In this document: positions 1 through 8,988 of the stretch, piece after piece | How the letters are laid out: the number at the start of each line of letters is the position of its first letter | How positions within the stretch are numbered: the first letter of the stretch is position 1 | Source of the DNA: Acidobacteriaceae bacterium | GTDB lineage: Bacteria; Acidobacteriota; Terriglobia; Terriglobales; Acidobacteriaceae | Assembly: GCA_030037545.1 (NCBI GenBank) | Contig: JASHRF010000087.1 | Coordinates: forward strand, 1 to 32,131 | Length of the DNA: 32,131 nucleotides | Reading direction: 5' to 3' | Position numbers and translations under genes: made by a program | The notes under the pieces: model-generated | What the model was told of the DNA's origin: nothing | Databases searched by the model: none | The model's input: the letters and a program-made list of their open reading frames with translations, nothing else

Positions 1-2
1 AA

Positions 3-168
3 TATCTCTGGTCCTGGTCGAAAATGAATCCCCTGGCCAATCGCGCCATACACGAAGTCGATCAACTGGCGGTAGTGGCCCGCAATACCACTCGTTCCCT
101 GCAAAACCACGAATACCTGTTGCGCTCCTTCATCCGCCACAGTCCTCTTTCCTTGCGTCTTGAATAGG
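3..168 (+). CDS. Possible C-terminal tail of an unidentified gene, cut by the window edge
   Basis: The frame is open from the window edge and ends in TAG at 166-168. It gives about 54 residues of mixed, helix-like composition rich in Leu, Arg, His and Asn, containing NPLANRAIHEVDQLAVV. Codon third positions are GC-biased, as in the real genes nearby. No family is recognised. The opposite strand is also open from a GTG at 140 (reading ADEGAQQVFVVLQGTSG, with AAGGA 9 nt before it), so the strand is not certain. The plus reading is preferred slightly because a hairpin repeat follows its stop, the usual position of such repeats in this window. Confidence 0.3.
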
Positions 169-190
169 ACATTACTTATGCAGGAATCAA

Positions 191-290
191 TAAAGCCCCA
201 CGTTTTTGGGGAACTGATTGGCACGGCTGAAGCCGTGCCCTTTCAAAACCTATTTTTGAAACACGCTCCAGGAGATCGTAAACACGCTCT
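191..290. repeat. Dispersed hairpin element, copy 1 (subtype B, left end truncated)
   Basis: The copy holds the right half of a short palindrome (AAAGCCCC...GGGG), the perfect palindrome GGCACGGCTGAAGCCGTGCC at 220-239, the A/T palindrome TTTCAAAACCTATTTTTGAAA, and a tail with a repeated AAACACGCT. Bases 220-290 match 10252-10322 at 70 of 71 positions. It lies between genes. Short open frames across it that encode GTAEAVPFQN are artefacts of the repeat and not genes. Confidence 0.85.
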
Positions 291-463
291 AAGGAATTCG
301 GACCGCAGGCCGCGATCGAGCCGGCAAAATTGCCCTTCTGAGACAGAATGGGCTCGGCCCTGACGCCGTACCGGTGCAGAAGCCGGCGCACCAGTTGCCG
401 GGGTGAGACTCGCGGCGGAGGCGCAGCCGGCAGCCTGCCTTATTCTGTAAGGCGGAGGTGTCT

Positions 464-1540
464 ATGCGCCGCATTTTTCGCTTGGCGGCAAGCGCCATTC
501 TGTGGGCCGGAACGGTTGTCGTTGCGCAGCCCACCCCGTCGCCTGCTTTACTGGTGCTGGCCAAGCAGGACCGGATGCTCGACATCGTCGACCCGGCCAC
601 GCTGCAAGTGGTGGCGCGCATACCCGCTGGACCCGATCCGCACGAGGTGGTCGCATCGGCAGATGGGCGCTACGCCTACGCATCGAATTATGGATTCGGC
701 GCTTACCACACCATCGCCGTCTTCGATCTGGCGGCGCGGAAGGCGCTTAATCCCATCGACGTGGGCATCCTGCGCAGCCCGCATGGCCTGGCCTGGGCCG
801 GCGGCAAGCTTTATTTCACGGCGGAGATCAACAAGATCATCGGCCGCTACGATCCGGATACGAAAAAGATCGACTGGCTGCTGGGAACGGGGCAGAATCG
901 CACCCATATGATCATGGTGTCGAAGGATCTCGATCACATCTACACCTCGAACGTGGTCTCGGGAACGATCAGCTTGATCGATCGCACTGAGAATCCGGAG
1001 GGCGGCGCTTCTTCAAACGCGCCCGGAACCATGCCCCCGTCGCCGCCGGGGGGGACGGCCCCTTACATGCCGGAAGGACGCCCAACCTCGGGGTGGAATG
1101 AAACGGTGTTGCCTTCCGGCCCTGGCTCGGAAGGATTCGATGTCTCGCCCGACGGCCACCAGTTGTGGGCCGCCAACGCCGGCGATGGCACGGTAACGGT
1201 CATCGACATTGCGGAGAAAAAGGTCGCCGGCCATATCGATGCCGATGTGCCGGGCGCGAACCGGCTCAAGTTCACGCTGGATGGCAAGCGGGTGCTGATC
1301 TCGTCTCTGCGCACGGGCGAGGTCACGGTGGTGGATGCTGCTTCACGGCGGGTGATCGATCGCATCAAGGTTGGGCATGGGGCGGCCGGCATCCTTATGC
1401 AGCCGGACGGCGCGCGCGCCTATGTCGCGTGCAGTCCGGATCACAATGTCGCGGTGATCGATCTCAAGACACTCAAGATTGCCGGCCGCATTGAAACCGG
1501 AGCTGGACCCGACGGCATGGCGTGGGCGGTGCGGCATTAG
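464..1540 (+). CDS. Secreted YVTN/YncE-type beta-propeller protein
   Basis: The 358-residue protein has an N-terminal signal peptide (RRIFRLAASAILWAGTVVVA) and is therefore exported. The rest consists of roughly 40-residue repeats with the YVTN-like pattern (ASNYGFGAYHTIAVFD, TSNVVSGTISLID, AANAGDGTVTVID, ACSPDHNVAVIDL), as expected for a seven-bladed propeller of the YncE/surface-layer type. A Pro/Gly-rich insertion near residues 190-215 interrupts the blades. The ATG at 464 is chosen because GGAGG at 454-458 sits 5 nt before it; the GTG at 458 overlaps that site. Such propellers mostly act as binding scaffolds, and no substrate can be read from the sequence. The gene stands alone and converges on tsf. 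Confidence 0.85.
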   Translation: MRRIFRLAASAILWAGTVVVAQPTPSPALLVLAKQDRMLDIVDPATLQVVARIPAGPDPHEVVASADGRYAYASNYGFGAYHTIAVFDLAARKALNPIDVGILRSPHGLAWAGGKLYFTAEINKIIGRYDPDTKKIDWLLGTGQNRTHMIMVSKDLDHIYTSNVVSGTISLIDRTENPEGGASSNAPGTMPPSPPGGTAPYMPEGRPTSGWNETVLPSGPGSEGFDVSPDGHQLWAANAGDGTVTVIDIAEKKVAGHIDADVPGANRLKFTLDGKRVLISSLRTGEVTVVDAASRRVIDRIKVGHGAAGILMQPDGARAYVACSPDHNVAVIDLKTLKIAGRIETGAGPDGMAWAVRH

Positions 1541-1680
1541 TTTCCTACACTCCGCCGAACGCCGGAACTCGGAAAAATAGCAACAGGCAGGCCGCCGCGG
1601 AGCGCGCTGTCGATCGCCTTGACGGCCGCCCACCCATTCGGCGATGAAACTGCCAAAAAGATGGAGCACTGAGATTGTTT

Positions 1681-1711
1681 CCTGATCCCTGACCCCTGAA
1701 ACCTGATCCCT
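1681..1711. repeat. Heptanucleotide tandem array between the propeller gene and tsf
   Basis: Four contiguous 7-bp units of the form CCTGANN (first two: CCTGATC CCTGACC) end 5 bp before the tsf stop. This is one of at least eight such arrays in the window, each with its own unit. Confidence 0.75.
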
Positions 1712-1715
1712 CGGC

Positions 1716-2372
<657 letters not shown>

Positions 2373-2391
2373 CTCTCGTTTCTTTTCAGGG

Positions 2392-2461
2392 AGCCGGCAG
2401 CCGAAGCTCGTAGCCGGTAGCTTCTATGCCTGCTGGCTACAGGCCACTGGGTACAGGCTGC
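2392..2461. repeat. Heptanucleotide tandem array in the tsf leader
   Basis: About ten contiguous 7-bp units (for example TGGCTAC AGGCCAC) lie just upstream of tsf, between it and the rpsB terminator. Later bases to about 2520 are also periodic (CGCAAAGACAAAGACGCGG). The rest of the 2373-2649 gap holds only the terminator. Confidence 0.8.
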
Positions 2462-2575
2462 GTTCCCGGTTTGTGGTCTCCACCTTAGCCGCAAAGACAA
2501 AGACGCGGCGAGGGCGGGCACCCAATCTTTATTCTCCCTCGCCAGGCTGGTGGCGCGGAGTCTGTGCTCCGGCAT

Positions 2576-2613
2576 AAGAAAAGCGTGGCACGCGGATATC
2601 GGCCGGCCACGCT
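2576..2613 (-). terminator. Rho-independent terminator after rpsB
   Basis: On the minus strand AGCGTGGC (2613-2606) pairs with GCCACGCT (2589-2582) across a 16-nt loop, followed by TTTTCTT. It begins about 36 nt after the rpsB stop and lies between rpsB and tsf, so it could be a partial terminator that sets the S2:EF-Ts ratio. Confidence 0.7.
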
Positions 2614-2649
2614 GGTCTCATTCATGCGCTTCGGAGTGCGCGGAAATGA

Positions 2650-3519
2650 TTAAAGAGCGCCCTCGGCGGCCTCGGCATCTTCAAGCGTGGCCACGGCGGC
2701 AGGCGCCTTGCGGATGCCGCTGCCCAAGGCCGCCTCGAAGCCCTCGTCTTCGGCGGAGGCGCCTTCGTCGGACGGCGAGCCCGCGGCAGCGGCTTCGACC
2801 TGCACGGGCGCTTCTTCCTCAAAGGCCTTGTCGCCTACCAGGTTCACTCCCTCGGCGGCCGAGTCGGCAATCTTCGAGGTGAACAGGCGGATGGCGCGCA
2901 GCGCGTCGTCGTTGCCGGGGACCACGTAATCCACCACCGTGGGATCGCAATTGGTGTCCACCACCGCAACCACGGGAATGCCCAGCTTGCGCGCTTCCTT
3001 CACGGCGATAGTCTCGTTGTTCGAGTCCACAACGAAGATGGCGTCGGGCAGGCGCTTCATATTCTTAATGCCGGCCAGATTGGCCTGCAGATGCTTGCGC
3101 TCGCGCTCCAGCCGGATGACTTCTTTCTTGGTGAGCAGGTCGTAGCGGCCATCGGTGGCCATCTCGTCCAGTTCCTGAAGGCGCTTGACACTCTTCTGCA
3201 CCGTCACCCAGTTGGTGAGCAGCCCGCCCAGCCAGCGCTGGTTTACGTAGGGCATGCCCGCGCGGCCCGCCTCTTCGGCGACGGCGTCCTGCGCCTGGCG
3301 CTTGGTGCCGACGAACAGGATCGTTTTGCCCTGCGCACACAGGTCGGTGACGAACTTCGACGCCTCCTTGAACAGTTTGAGCGTCTTCTGCAGGTCGATG
3401 ATGTAGATCCCGTTGCGCTCCCCGAAGATGTATTCCTTCATCTTGGGGTTCCAGCGCTTGGTCTGGTGCCCGAAGTGGACTCCCGCTTCGAGCAGCTCCT
3501 TCATGGTGATGGTCGCCAA
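2650..3519 (-). CDS. rpsB: 30S ribosomal protein S2
   Basis: S2 binds late to the 30S subunit and is needed, with S1, for mRNA binding. The N-terminus [22 protein letters not shown] and the following [17 protein letters not shown] region are classical S2. The middle carries FVGTKRQAQ and the C-terminal core ends near the [11 protein letters not shown] region. At 289 residues it exceeds E. coli S2 (241) because of a roughly 55-residue acidic/Ala-rich tail (about 235-289), predicted disordered. The start is TTG at 3519, preceded by GAGGAGG with about 5 nt spacing; the first ATG is five codons further in and has no ribosome-binding site. It belongs to the rplM-rpsI-rpsB-tsf cluster. Confidence 0.97.
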   Translation of the reverse strand: MATITMKELLEAGVHFGHQTKRWNPKMKEYIFGERNGIYIIDLQKTLKLFKEASKFVTDLCAQGKTILFVGTKRQAQDAVAEEAGRAGMPYVNQRWLGGLLTNWVTVQKSVKRLQELDEMATDGRYDLLTKKEVIRLERERKHLQANLAGIKNMKRLPDAIFVVDSNNETIAVKEARKLGIPVVAVVDTNCDPTVVDYVVPGNDDALRAIRLFTSKIADSAAEGVNLVGDKAFEEEAPVQVEAAAAGSPSDEGASAEDEGFEAALGSGIRKAPAAVATLEDAEAAEGAL

Positions 3520-3540
3520 AGTTCCTCCTCATTGAATTGC

Positions 3541-3576
3541 ATTCCGGTGCGGCCGGAATTGATGCCCCTCGCGGGG
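3541..3576 (-). promoter_or_regulatory. Two hairpins in the rpsB leader
   Basis: ATTCCGG/CCGGAAT (3541-3547 with 3553-3559, 5-nt loop) and CCCC/GGGG (3565-3568 with 3573-3576, TCGC loop) lie just upstream of the rpsB ribosome-binding site. The second also reads GAGGGG, resembling a Shine-Dalgarno decoy. Leaders of rpsB are known in other bacteria to bind S2 for autoregulation; that role here is inference. Confidence 0.35.
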
Positions 3577-3595
3577 AGAGTGGAAAAACAAGTTG

Positions 3596-3658
3596 TCAGT
3601 GATCAGTCGTCAGTTGCATTCACGATCGACCGACAACTGAAAACCGATGACTGACAAC
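3596..3658. repeat. Paired, oppositely oriented heptamer arrays between rpsI and rpsB
   Basis: Three TCAGTNN units (3596-3616) are followed, after 14 bp, by four NNANAAC/NGATGAC-type units (3631-3658) that read as their reverse complement. The pair could fold as an imperfect hairpin of about 25 bp in the transcript. Confidence 0.75.
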
Positions 3659-3659
3659 T

Positions 3660-3679
3660 GCAAGCGTTTTAACGCTTGC
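3660..3679. other. Perfect hairpin straddling the rpsI stop codon
   Basis: GCAAGCGTT and AACGCTTGC form a 9-bp perfect stem with a 2-base loop (in practice a slightly larger loop), and the rpsI TAA (3671-3669) lies in the loop. No U-tract follows on the minus strand, so it looks more like a 3'-end stabiliser or processing site than a terminator. Confidence 0.5.
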
Positions 3680-4064
3680 TGAACTGAAATCTCTTTCTAG
3701 CGCCCTTCTGGCCGTACTTCTTGCGCTCCTTGACGCGCGCGTCGCGCGTGAGCAGGCCTTCGGCCTTCAGGGTCTTCCGCAGCTCGGGGTTGAACTCAAT
3801 CAGCGCTCGGGCTACGCCCAACTTCACGGCGTCAGCCTGCGCGGCCACTCCGCCGCCGGTCACCGTGGTCACCACGTCGAAGTTGGCGGCCATCTCGGCC
3901 ACTACCAGCGTACGCTTGGCGCTCACGCGCTGCTGCTCGGTGACGAAGTATCCGTCGAACGCCTTGCCGTTGACCTTCCACTCACCCGAGCCGGGGCGCA
4001 GAAAGACGCGCGCTATCGCCGACTTGCGCCGTCCCGTCCCGTAATACTGCACCAGATCTGCCAT
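3669..4064 (-). CDS. rpsI: 30S ribosomal protein S9
   Basis: S9 sits in the 30S head, and its C-terminal tail reaches the P-site tRNA. The 131-residue protein shows [19 protein letters not shown] near the N-terminus, the TVTGGG segment and the basic ending [16 protein letters not shown], with the universally conserved terminal Ser-Lys-Arg. Length and motifs are normal. The start ATG follows GCTAGGAGC, itself part of a heptamer array, so the repeat supplies the likely ribosome-binding site (AGGAG, 11 nt upstream). It lies downstream of rplM with a 136-bp gap. Confidence 0.97.
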   Translation of the reverse strand: MADLVQYYGTGRRKSAIARVFLRPGSGEWKVNGKAFDGYFVTEQQRVSAKRTLVVAEMAANFDVVTTVTGGGVAAQADAVKLGVARALIEFNPELRKTLKAEGLLTRDARVKERKKYGQKGARKRFQFSKR

Positions 4065-4078
4065 GCTCCGATTCGCTC

Positions 4079-4197
4079 CTAGCTTCTAGTCTCTAGCTTC
4101 CAGCTTCTCCATCCCCGGCCAAGCCTTTGGCTTTTCCGTATGGCGTCCACTCCCACACCCAATCGGCTGGGAGCTGGAAGCCAGCAGCTAAAAAGCT
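4079..4197. repeat. Inverted pair of heptamer arrays between rplM and rpsI
   Basis: Four CTAGCTT-like units (4079-4106) and a second array with GGGAGCT GGAAGCC (4169-4189, then AAAAAGCT) lie at the two ends of this gap, in opposite orientation and built from related AGCT-bearing units. They could pair to form a long imperfect stem around 60 bp of other sequence. Confidence 0.7.
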
Positions 4198-4200
4198 GTT

Positions 4201-4626
4201 CTACTTCAATTCCACCGGCTGCTGGGCCTGGTGGGGATGCTTGTCGCCGCGATAGACCTTCAACTTGGTTCCCATGGCGCGGCCCAGTTTCGTCTTGGGC
4301 AACATGCCCTTGATCGCCTCTTCCAAAACCTTCTCCGGCCTGCGGTTGATCAGCCGCGTGAACGACTCCTCGCGCAAGCCGCCCGGGAACCCGGTATAGC
4401 GCCGGTAGACCTTCTTCTGGTCCTTGAGGCCGGTCAGCCGGATCTTCTCGGCATTGATCACGATCACGTGATCGCCCATGTCGATGTAGGGAACGTACTG
4501 GGGATTCCGCTTGCCGCTCAGGACACTGGCGGCCTTGGTGGCCAACCGGCCCAGGGTTTCGTCCGCGGCGTCAATCACATACCATTTGCGGGCAATATCC
4601 TTGCCGCTGGGAACAAAGGTCGACAT
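4201..4626 (-). CDS. rplM: 50S ribosomal protein L13
   Basis: L13 is an early-assembly protein of the 50S subunit. The 141-residue product carries [44 protein letters not shown] and the [11 protein letters not shown] signature, all in the usual order and spacing. The ATG at 4626 follows AAGGGTAGAGAG, a weak purine-rich ribosome-binding site. It is the promoter-proximal gene of the minus-strand cluster rplM-rpsI-rpsB-tsf, an arrangement seen in several bacterial phyla. A terminator-like hairpin lies about 60 nt upstream. Confidence 0.97.
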   Translation of the reverse strand: MSTFVPSGKDIARKWYVIDAADETLGRLATKAASVLSGKRNPQYVPYIDMGDHVIVINAEKIRLTGLKDQKKVYRRYTGFPGGLREESFTRLINRRPEKVLEEAIKGMLPKTKLGRAMGTKLKVYRGDKHPHQAQQPVELK

Positions 4627-4687
4627 CTCTCTACCCTTTCAACCTGTGCGGCCGAGCCCGAAAAAGAGGCCATTGACCGCGATCCGC

Positions 4688-4709
4688 AAAAAAATGCGCG
4701 CAGGGCGCG
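4688..4709 (-). terminator. Terminator-like hairpin (possible attenuator) upstream of rplM
   Basis: On the minus strand CGCGC-CCT-GCGCG (4709-4697) is followed by CA and seven Ts (4694-4688). The stem is short (5 bp) but all G-C. No minus-strand gene ends nearby, so an attenuator within the rplM leader is more natural than a terminator for an upstream gene. Confidence 0.35.
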
Positions 4710-5281
4710 TTTTCATTCCGCACCAAACACGCGCGGGTAACCCAAGACCCACTACCAAGCACCCCGCCGACGAAGACCCGTCGGGGGCCCCGCAGCAAAC
4801 CTGTTCGGGTGAGGATTGCGGGCGCGACCCCGATGGGCTCCGGCGGCCTGAATCCAGCAGCTTCCGCCAATTCGCCTGTGCCGGACGGTCCATTCTCAGG
4901 ATTGGCCAGCCGGGTCCGGTCGACTACACACAGACCTCAGACGCAACACCGCGCAAGGTCTTCAGAATACGGGAAAACGGGCGGGGAGTCAATGAGAACG
5001 TGAGTTTGGAACGCACGAATTGGGATTTGTTCGGCACGGGCGGCGTAGCGGGAACGGCGAAAAATTGTCAAAGGTCAGAGTGGCCGGTCAACCAGGCGCT
5101 TGCCCCATTCACGATGTCAGGCTGCCCCCGGTGCCACCAGTTTGCGACATGCCCGTTTGCGAGGCGGTATCTTTTCAGCTGAGCTTTCGTGTCTCCCCGG
5201 TCCGGTCCCCAACAGCAGAGACCGGGGCGGAATCCAGCTGAACGCTTTCACGGGAAGCTGATGGGTTCGATCTGCCTACTG
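4710..5281. other. Gene-free region between rplM and the S53 protease
   Basis: I see no convincing coding frame here. It holds a TTGACA on the minus strand (5071-5066) with only weak -10 candidates, and a hairpin CCCCGGTC/GACCGGGG (5195-5202 with 5220-5227, 17-nt loop). No riboswitch or tRNA pattern was recognised. Confidence 0.4.
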
Positions 5282-5311
5282 TTGACGCCAGCTCCTATGA
5301 ACCAGTAAACT
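5282..5311 (+). promoter_or_regulatory. Candidate sigma-70 promoter for the S53 protease
   Basis: TTGACG (5282-5287) and TAAACT (5306-5311) are 18 bp apart, about 95 bp before the chosen start of the protease gene. The -35 matches 5 of 6 and the -10 matches 4 of 6 consensus bases. Confidence 0.4.
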
Positions 5312-5406
5312 CGCAAGCAACCAAAGCCTTGTTCGCTATTCTTTGCTAGAGCAGTCACCTTTTCCTTCCTGAATCGTAACGGATGAGGGGTCTAACGAGG
5401 AATGCC

Positions 5407-8400
5407 ATGATCCGCTGCAGAGGTGGATTCCGCACCATTTCCGCATCGCTTCTTTATCTGTCCGGTGCAATCCTTATGTCTGCTCTGGCTCTTGCCGAGC
5501 CGCAGTCCCCGTCAGGATCGGCCGACTCCGAATCCGGTCGCGCTTCCTTAGTTACCTTGCACGGTAATACGCTCCCTATGGCGCAAGCTAGTTTTGACCG
5601 AGGCCGAGCAGCGGGCAATTTGTTGGTGATGCATGTCACGCTGCTCCTGAAGCGGAACTCGGCGCAGGAGGCAAGCCTGCAGTCTTTTCTTAAGGACGTG
5701 CAGACTCCGGCCTCGACAAGCTACAAGAAGTTTCTTACACCAGAACAGTTCGGTGAAAGGTTTGGCATTTCCGACGCAGATCTAAGTACCGTGCGCACGT
5801 GGCTCGAGCGGCAAGGCTTCGTGATCAACAAGTTGAACAAGGGCCGCACGGCCATTGACTTTTCCGGCACAGTCGGCCAGCTTGAGGTTGCATTTCACAC
5901 CACAATTCATCGTTATCTCATCGACGGGCAGGAGCATTTGGCAAACTCAAACGATCCCCAGATTCCGGCATCTCTCTCCAACGTGATCGCGGGTGTCGCC
6001 AGCCTGAATGATTTGAAGCCGCGCTCGAATGTTATCAGGGGACCGGAGGGTAAATGGAATCCGCAACTTGCCCGATTTGTTCCGGAATTAACGATCACGA
6101 GCGGCGCCGCAGAATATCTCTTCACCAGCCCTGGCGATGCGGCGACCATCTACGATGCGCCCAATTCGCTTAATACTCTTCTGGCTGCGAACCAAACCCA
6201 GTACGACGGAACGGGGGTCACGATCGGTGTCATCGGAGATTCATGGCTGAACTTTGACGATGTCCAAAACTACCGAACGCTGTTCGGCATTCCACTGGAC
6301 ACGCTTTCCGACCAGCTTACGATTGTCTACGATGGCGACGAAGACGATCTCGATCAAACCGAGGATCAAACGGAAGCGCTGCTCGATACCGAAGTCTCAG
6401 GCGCTCTCGCCCCTGGCGCTAACATAATCCTTTACACGGCCGGAGACACCGCATTTCAGCCGGGGATTTATCCGGCCATTTACCGTGCGCTGGACGACAA
6501 CAAGGTAAACATCCTCAGCCTCAGCTACGGGGAGTGCGAGGCCTCACTGGGCGCTGCTGGAAACCTGCAGATACTAAACGCCTGGGAGCAAGCCGCGGCA
6601 CAAGGCATTACAGTAGTCGTTTCCAGCGGCGATTCGGGGTCTGCCGGGTGCGACAACCCGAACACGGAGTCGGTGGCTACGATGGGTCTGGCAGTCAACG
6701 GGCTTGCGGCCACACCTTACGACATTGCCGTGGGAGGCACGGACTTCGATATTCTAGCCAATCACTTTTCCGCCTACGTATCCTCTACTAACACGGCGAA
6801 CTACACGTCAGCTCTCGGATATATTCCCGAAAACCCATGGAACAACTCGCCGGCATCGAATGGAATGCTGGCAGCGAACAGCGTTTACACAAACAGCGCT
6901 GGCGTTACAAACATAGTTGCCGGCGGAGGCGGCCAGAGCGCCTACCCGAAACCGGTTTGGCAGCAGCAATTTCCGCCCAGTGACAACGATTCCGTTCGTG
7001 ACCTGCCCGACGTTGCATTGCTTGCTGCGAACGGCCGGTATGGAGCGCTGTGGGCAATCTGTGGCGACAATCAGTGCCCGGGTTCGAACGGGACCATCAG
7101 CGGGGTTGGCGGAACCTCGGCTTCGGCACCAGCCTTCGCAGGAATTCTGGCGATGGTGAATCAGAAGATTGGCGCCTCTACGCGCATGGGTCAAGTCGCT
7201 TGGATTATCTACGGGCTGGCTCAGACCCAGCCCAGTTTGTTTCACCAGATTGTCACTGGGAACAATTCTGTCCACTGTGCCGCCGGCAGCTTGAACTGCG
7301 GCAGCAATGGGTTTCTTAGCGGCTATAATTCCGGCTCCAGCTACAACCTTGCCACGGGCCTGGGTAGTGTGGACATTTCAAACCTTGTAAACAATTGGTC
7401 AGATGGCACTACAACGGGAACAACCACAAGCCTGAGTTTGAGTCAAACCAGCTTTACGCACGGAACCCCGGTGCAGATCGACGTAACTGTAACTCCCACA
7501 GCCGCCACGGGTGATGTGGCCATTGAGAACAACTATGCATCGCAGCTCCAGGCGACTACCAGCGTTTCCCCAACACGAGTAACCCTCAGCGGCGGCTCGG
7601 CTTCTGAGACTTACAGCCAGTTTCCCGGCGGAACGTATAACGTATACGCGAGTTATCCCGGCACAACCGGATACTCAGGGAGTGTGTCTCAGCCAGTGGG
7701 GATCACGGTCAGCCCCGAAAACAGTGTACTTCAGCTCGCAGTAGACACCATTCAGTCCAATGGGCAGTTGGTGAGCGTGGCAGGAACGACGATTCCGTTG
7801 GGCACCCCACTTCAATTTAGCGCGCAACCGATCGGCGTCTCCCAGGTGGGGAGCACGAGCCCAATTACTGACGCGACGGGCACAGTCTATATTGACGACA
7901 ACGGTCTGGGCCTTTCGGGTCCCTTGGATGCAACCGGAAGATTTGCCGCCGCCACAAGCTACATGAACGCCGGAAGCCAGTCCGTAAGCGCCACTTACTA
8001 TGGAGATTTGAGTTATAACCCCAGCACTTCATCTACGATCAGCTATACGGTTGCGCAGGCCCAAACTTCGATCTCAGTTTCATCCAACCTCTCCACCATT
8101 ACCAATGGAGAGCAGCTCATTCTGACCGGACAAATGACTGCCAATGCTCCGATTGGCGCCATTTCACCAACAGGGACAATTACGTTCACCGACACAACCA
8201 ACAATACAATCCTGGGAGCGACCCCACCCTTGATTCAATGCACTGGCACAACTGCGATATGTTTTTACGACGCTATCAATCTGAATTCGACGCAGTTGAG
8301 CGATGGCGCTAACAACATCGTAGCGACTTATAGCGGAGACAACAATTACGTTGGTTCGGGACCATCGGTTCCAATCTCCGTCAATTGCGCTGCTGGATGC

Positions 8401-8988
8401 TCGAATACAGCCGGGCAATACCTGGAACTTTCATTTGGCCAGATGACTCCCTCGACGGGCATCAGTGCCCCCGGCGGCTCACTCAGTTTTGTGGTCAGTG
8501 TTTCTCCCGGGGGCGGCTTTACCGGCGCGGTAAACATGAGTTGTTCAGTTACCGGGAGGAGCAGCAGCGATGTTGATATCCCGACCTGCAGTTTCGCTCC
8601 AATCCAGGTGAATATAGCAAGCAGCAACGCTGTTTCTTCTACCCTGACGATTAACACCACAGCGCCTACAACCGGTGCGGTCGACCCGCAGCAGAAAAGC
8701 CCGTGGACGGTTGCTGGGGGCTCGGCTTTCGCACTTCTCCTATTGCTGTTCCGTCCTGTCAGGCAGACGCGACAGCGTCTCCTATTTGGCATCTTGTCGC
8801 TGTGTCTGATCTTCGGTTGTTTGACGGCTTGCGGCGGGGGTGGATCAAGCGGCGCAACTGGGTCGAGTGGCGGCGGGAGCGGAACGACCGGCACAACGCC
8901 TGATACCTATACAGTTACTTTTACTGCGGCTGACGCGGCAACTGGGAAAGTCACTGCGCAAGACTTTAGCAACTTCAATGTTCCCTAA
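5407..8988 (+). CDS. Secreted S53 (kumamolisin/sedolisin) peptidase with Ig-like repeats
   Basis: This is a predicted acid-active serine-carboxyl endopeptidase of 1193 residues, exported by a signal peptide (about 10-32). A pro-kumamolisin activation domain spans about 55-200. The S53 core follows, with Glu323 and Asp327 (TEALLDTEVSGALAPGA), oxyanion Asp409 (SSGDSG) and nucleophile Ser571 (GGTSASAP), so it should be active. About 660-995 hold three or more Ig-like (Big_3-type) repeats, such as ATYSGDNNYVGS. A further beta domain precedes a tail (about 1100-1193) with two hydrophobic stretches split by RPVRQTRQR, an LTAC lipobox-like motif at Cys1142, and a Gly/Ser/Thr-rich end. The start at 5407 has GAGG 6 nt upstream; the ATG at 5383 has none. 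It has its own promoter and no operon partners. Confidence 0.93.
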   Translation: MIRCRGGFRTISASLLYLSGAILMSALALAEPQSPSGSADSESGRASLVTLHGNTLPMAQASFDRGRAAGNLLVMHVTLLLKRNSAQEASLQSFLKDVQTPASTSYKKFLTPEQFGERFGISDADLSTVRTWLERQGFVINKLNKGRTAIDFSGTVGQLEVAFHTTIHRYLIDGQEHLANSNDPQIPASLSNVIAGVASLNDLKPRSNVIRGPEGKWNPQLARFVPELTITSGAAEYLFTSPGDAATIYDAPNSLNTLLAANQTQYDGTGVTIGVIGDSWLNFDDVQNYRTLFGIPLDTLSDQLTIVYDGDEDDLDQTEDQTEALLDTEVSGALAPGANIILYTAGDTAFQPGIYPAIYRALDDNKVNILSLSYGECEASLGAAGNLQILNAWEQAAAQGITVVVSSGDSGSAGCDNPNTESVATMGLAVNGLAATPYDIAVGGTDFDILANHFSAYVSSTNTANYTSALGYIPENPWNNSPASNGMLAANSVYTNSAGVTNIVAGGGGQSAYPKPVWQQQFPPSDNDSVRDLPDVALLAANGRYGALWAICGDNQCPGSNGTISGVGGTSASAPAFAGILAMVNQKIGASTRMGQVAWIIYGLAQTQPSLFHQIVTGNNSVHCAAGSLNCGSNGFLSGYNSGSSYNLATGLGSVDISNLVNNWSDGTTTGTTTSLSLSQTSFTHGTPVQIDVTVTPTAATGDVAIENNYASQLQATTSVSPTRVTLSGGSASETYSQFPGGTYNVYASYPGTTGYSGSVSQPVGITVSPENSVLQLAVDTIQSNGQLVSVAGTTIPLGTPLQFSAQPIGVSQVGSTSPITDATGTVYIDDNGLGLSGPLDATGRFAAATSYMNAGSQSVSATYYGDLSYNPSTSSTISYTVAQAQTSISVSSNLSTITNGEQLILTGQMTANAPIGAISPTGTITFTDTTNNTILGATPPLIQCTGTTAICFYDAINLNSTQLSDGANNIVATYSGDNNYVGSGPSVPISVNCAAGCSNTAGQYLELSFGQMTPSTGISAPGGSLSFVVSVSPGGGFTGAVNMSCSVTGRSSSDVDIPTCSFAPIQVNIASSNAVSSTLTINTTAPTTGAVDPQQKSPWTVAGGSAFALLLLLFRPVRQTRQRLLFGILSLCLIFGCLTACGGGGSSGATGSSGGGSGTTGTTPDTYTVTFTAADAATGKVTAQDFSNFNVP

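Noticed and set aside
1..140. Minus-strand frame from GTG at 140 running off the window edge
   Set aside because: It has a plausible ribosome-binding site, but the plus-strand frame over the same bases looks at least as protein-like, and the piece is too short to decide. It is mentioned under the partial gene instead.
5262..5280. GGGTTCGATC resembling a tRNA T-arm
   Set aside because: No matching T-stem partner, anticodon arm or acceptor stem is present around it.
4627..5406. Riboswitch or structured non-coding RNA in the 0.78-kb gap
   Set aside because: Individual hairpins exist (4697-4709, 5195-5227), but no conserved core of a cyclic-di-GMP, SAM, cobalamin or similar riboswitch could be matched by eye.
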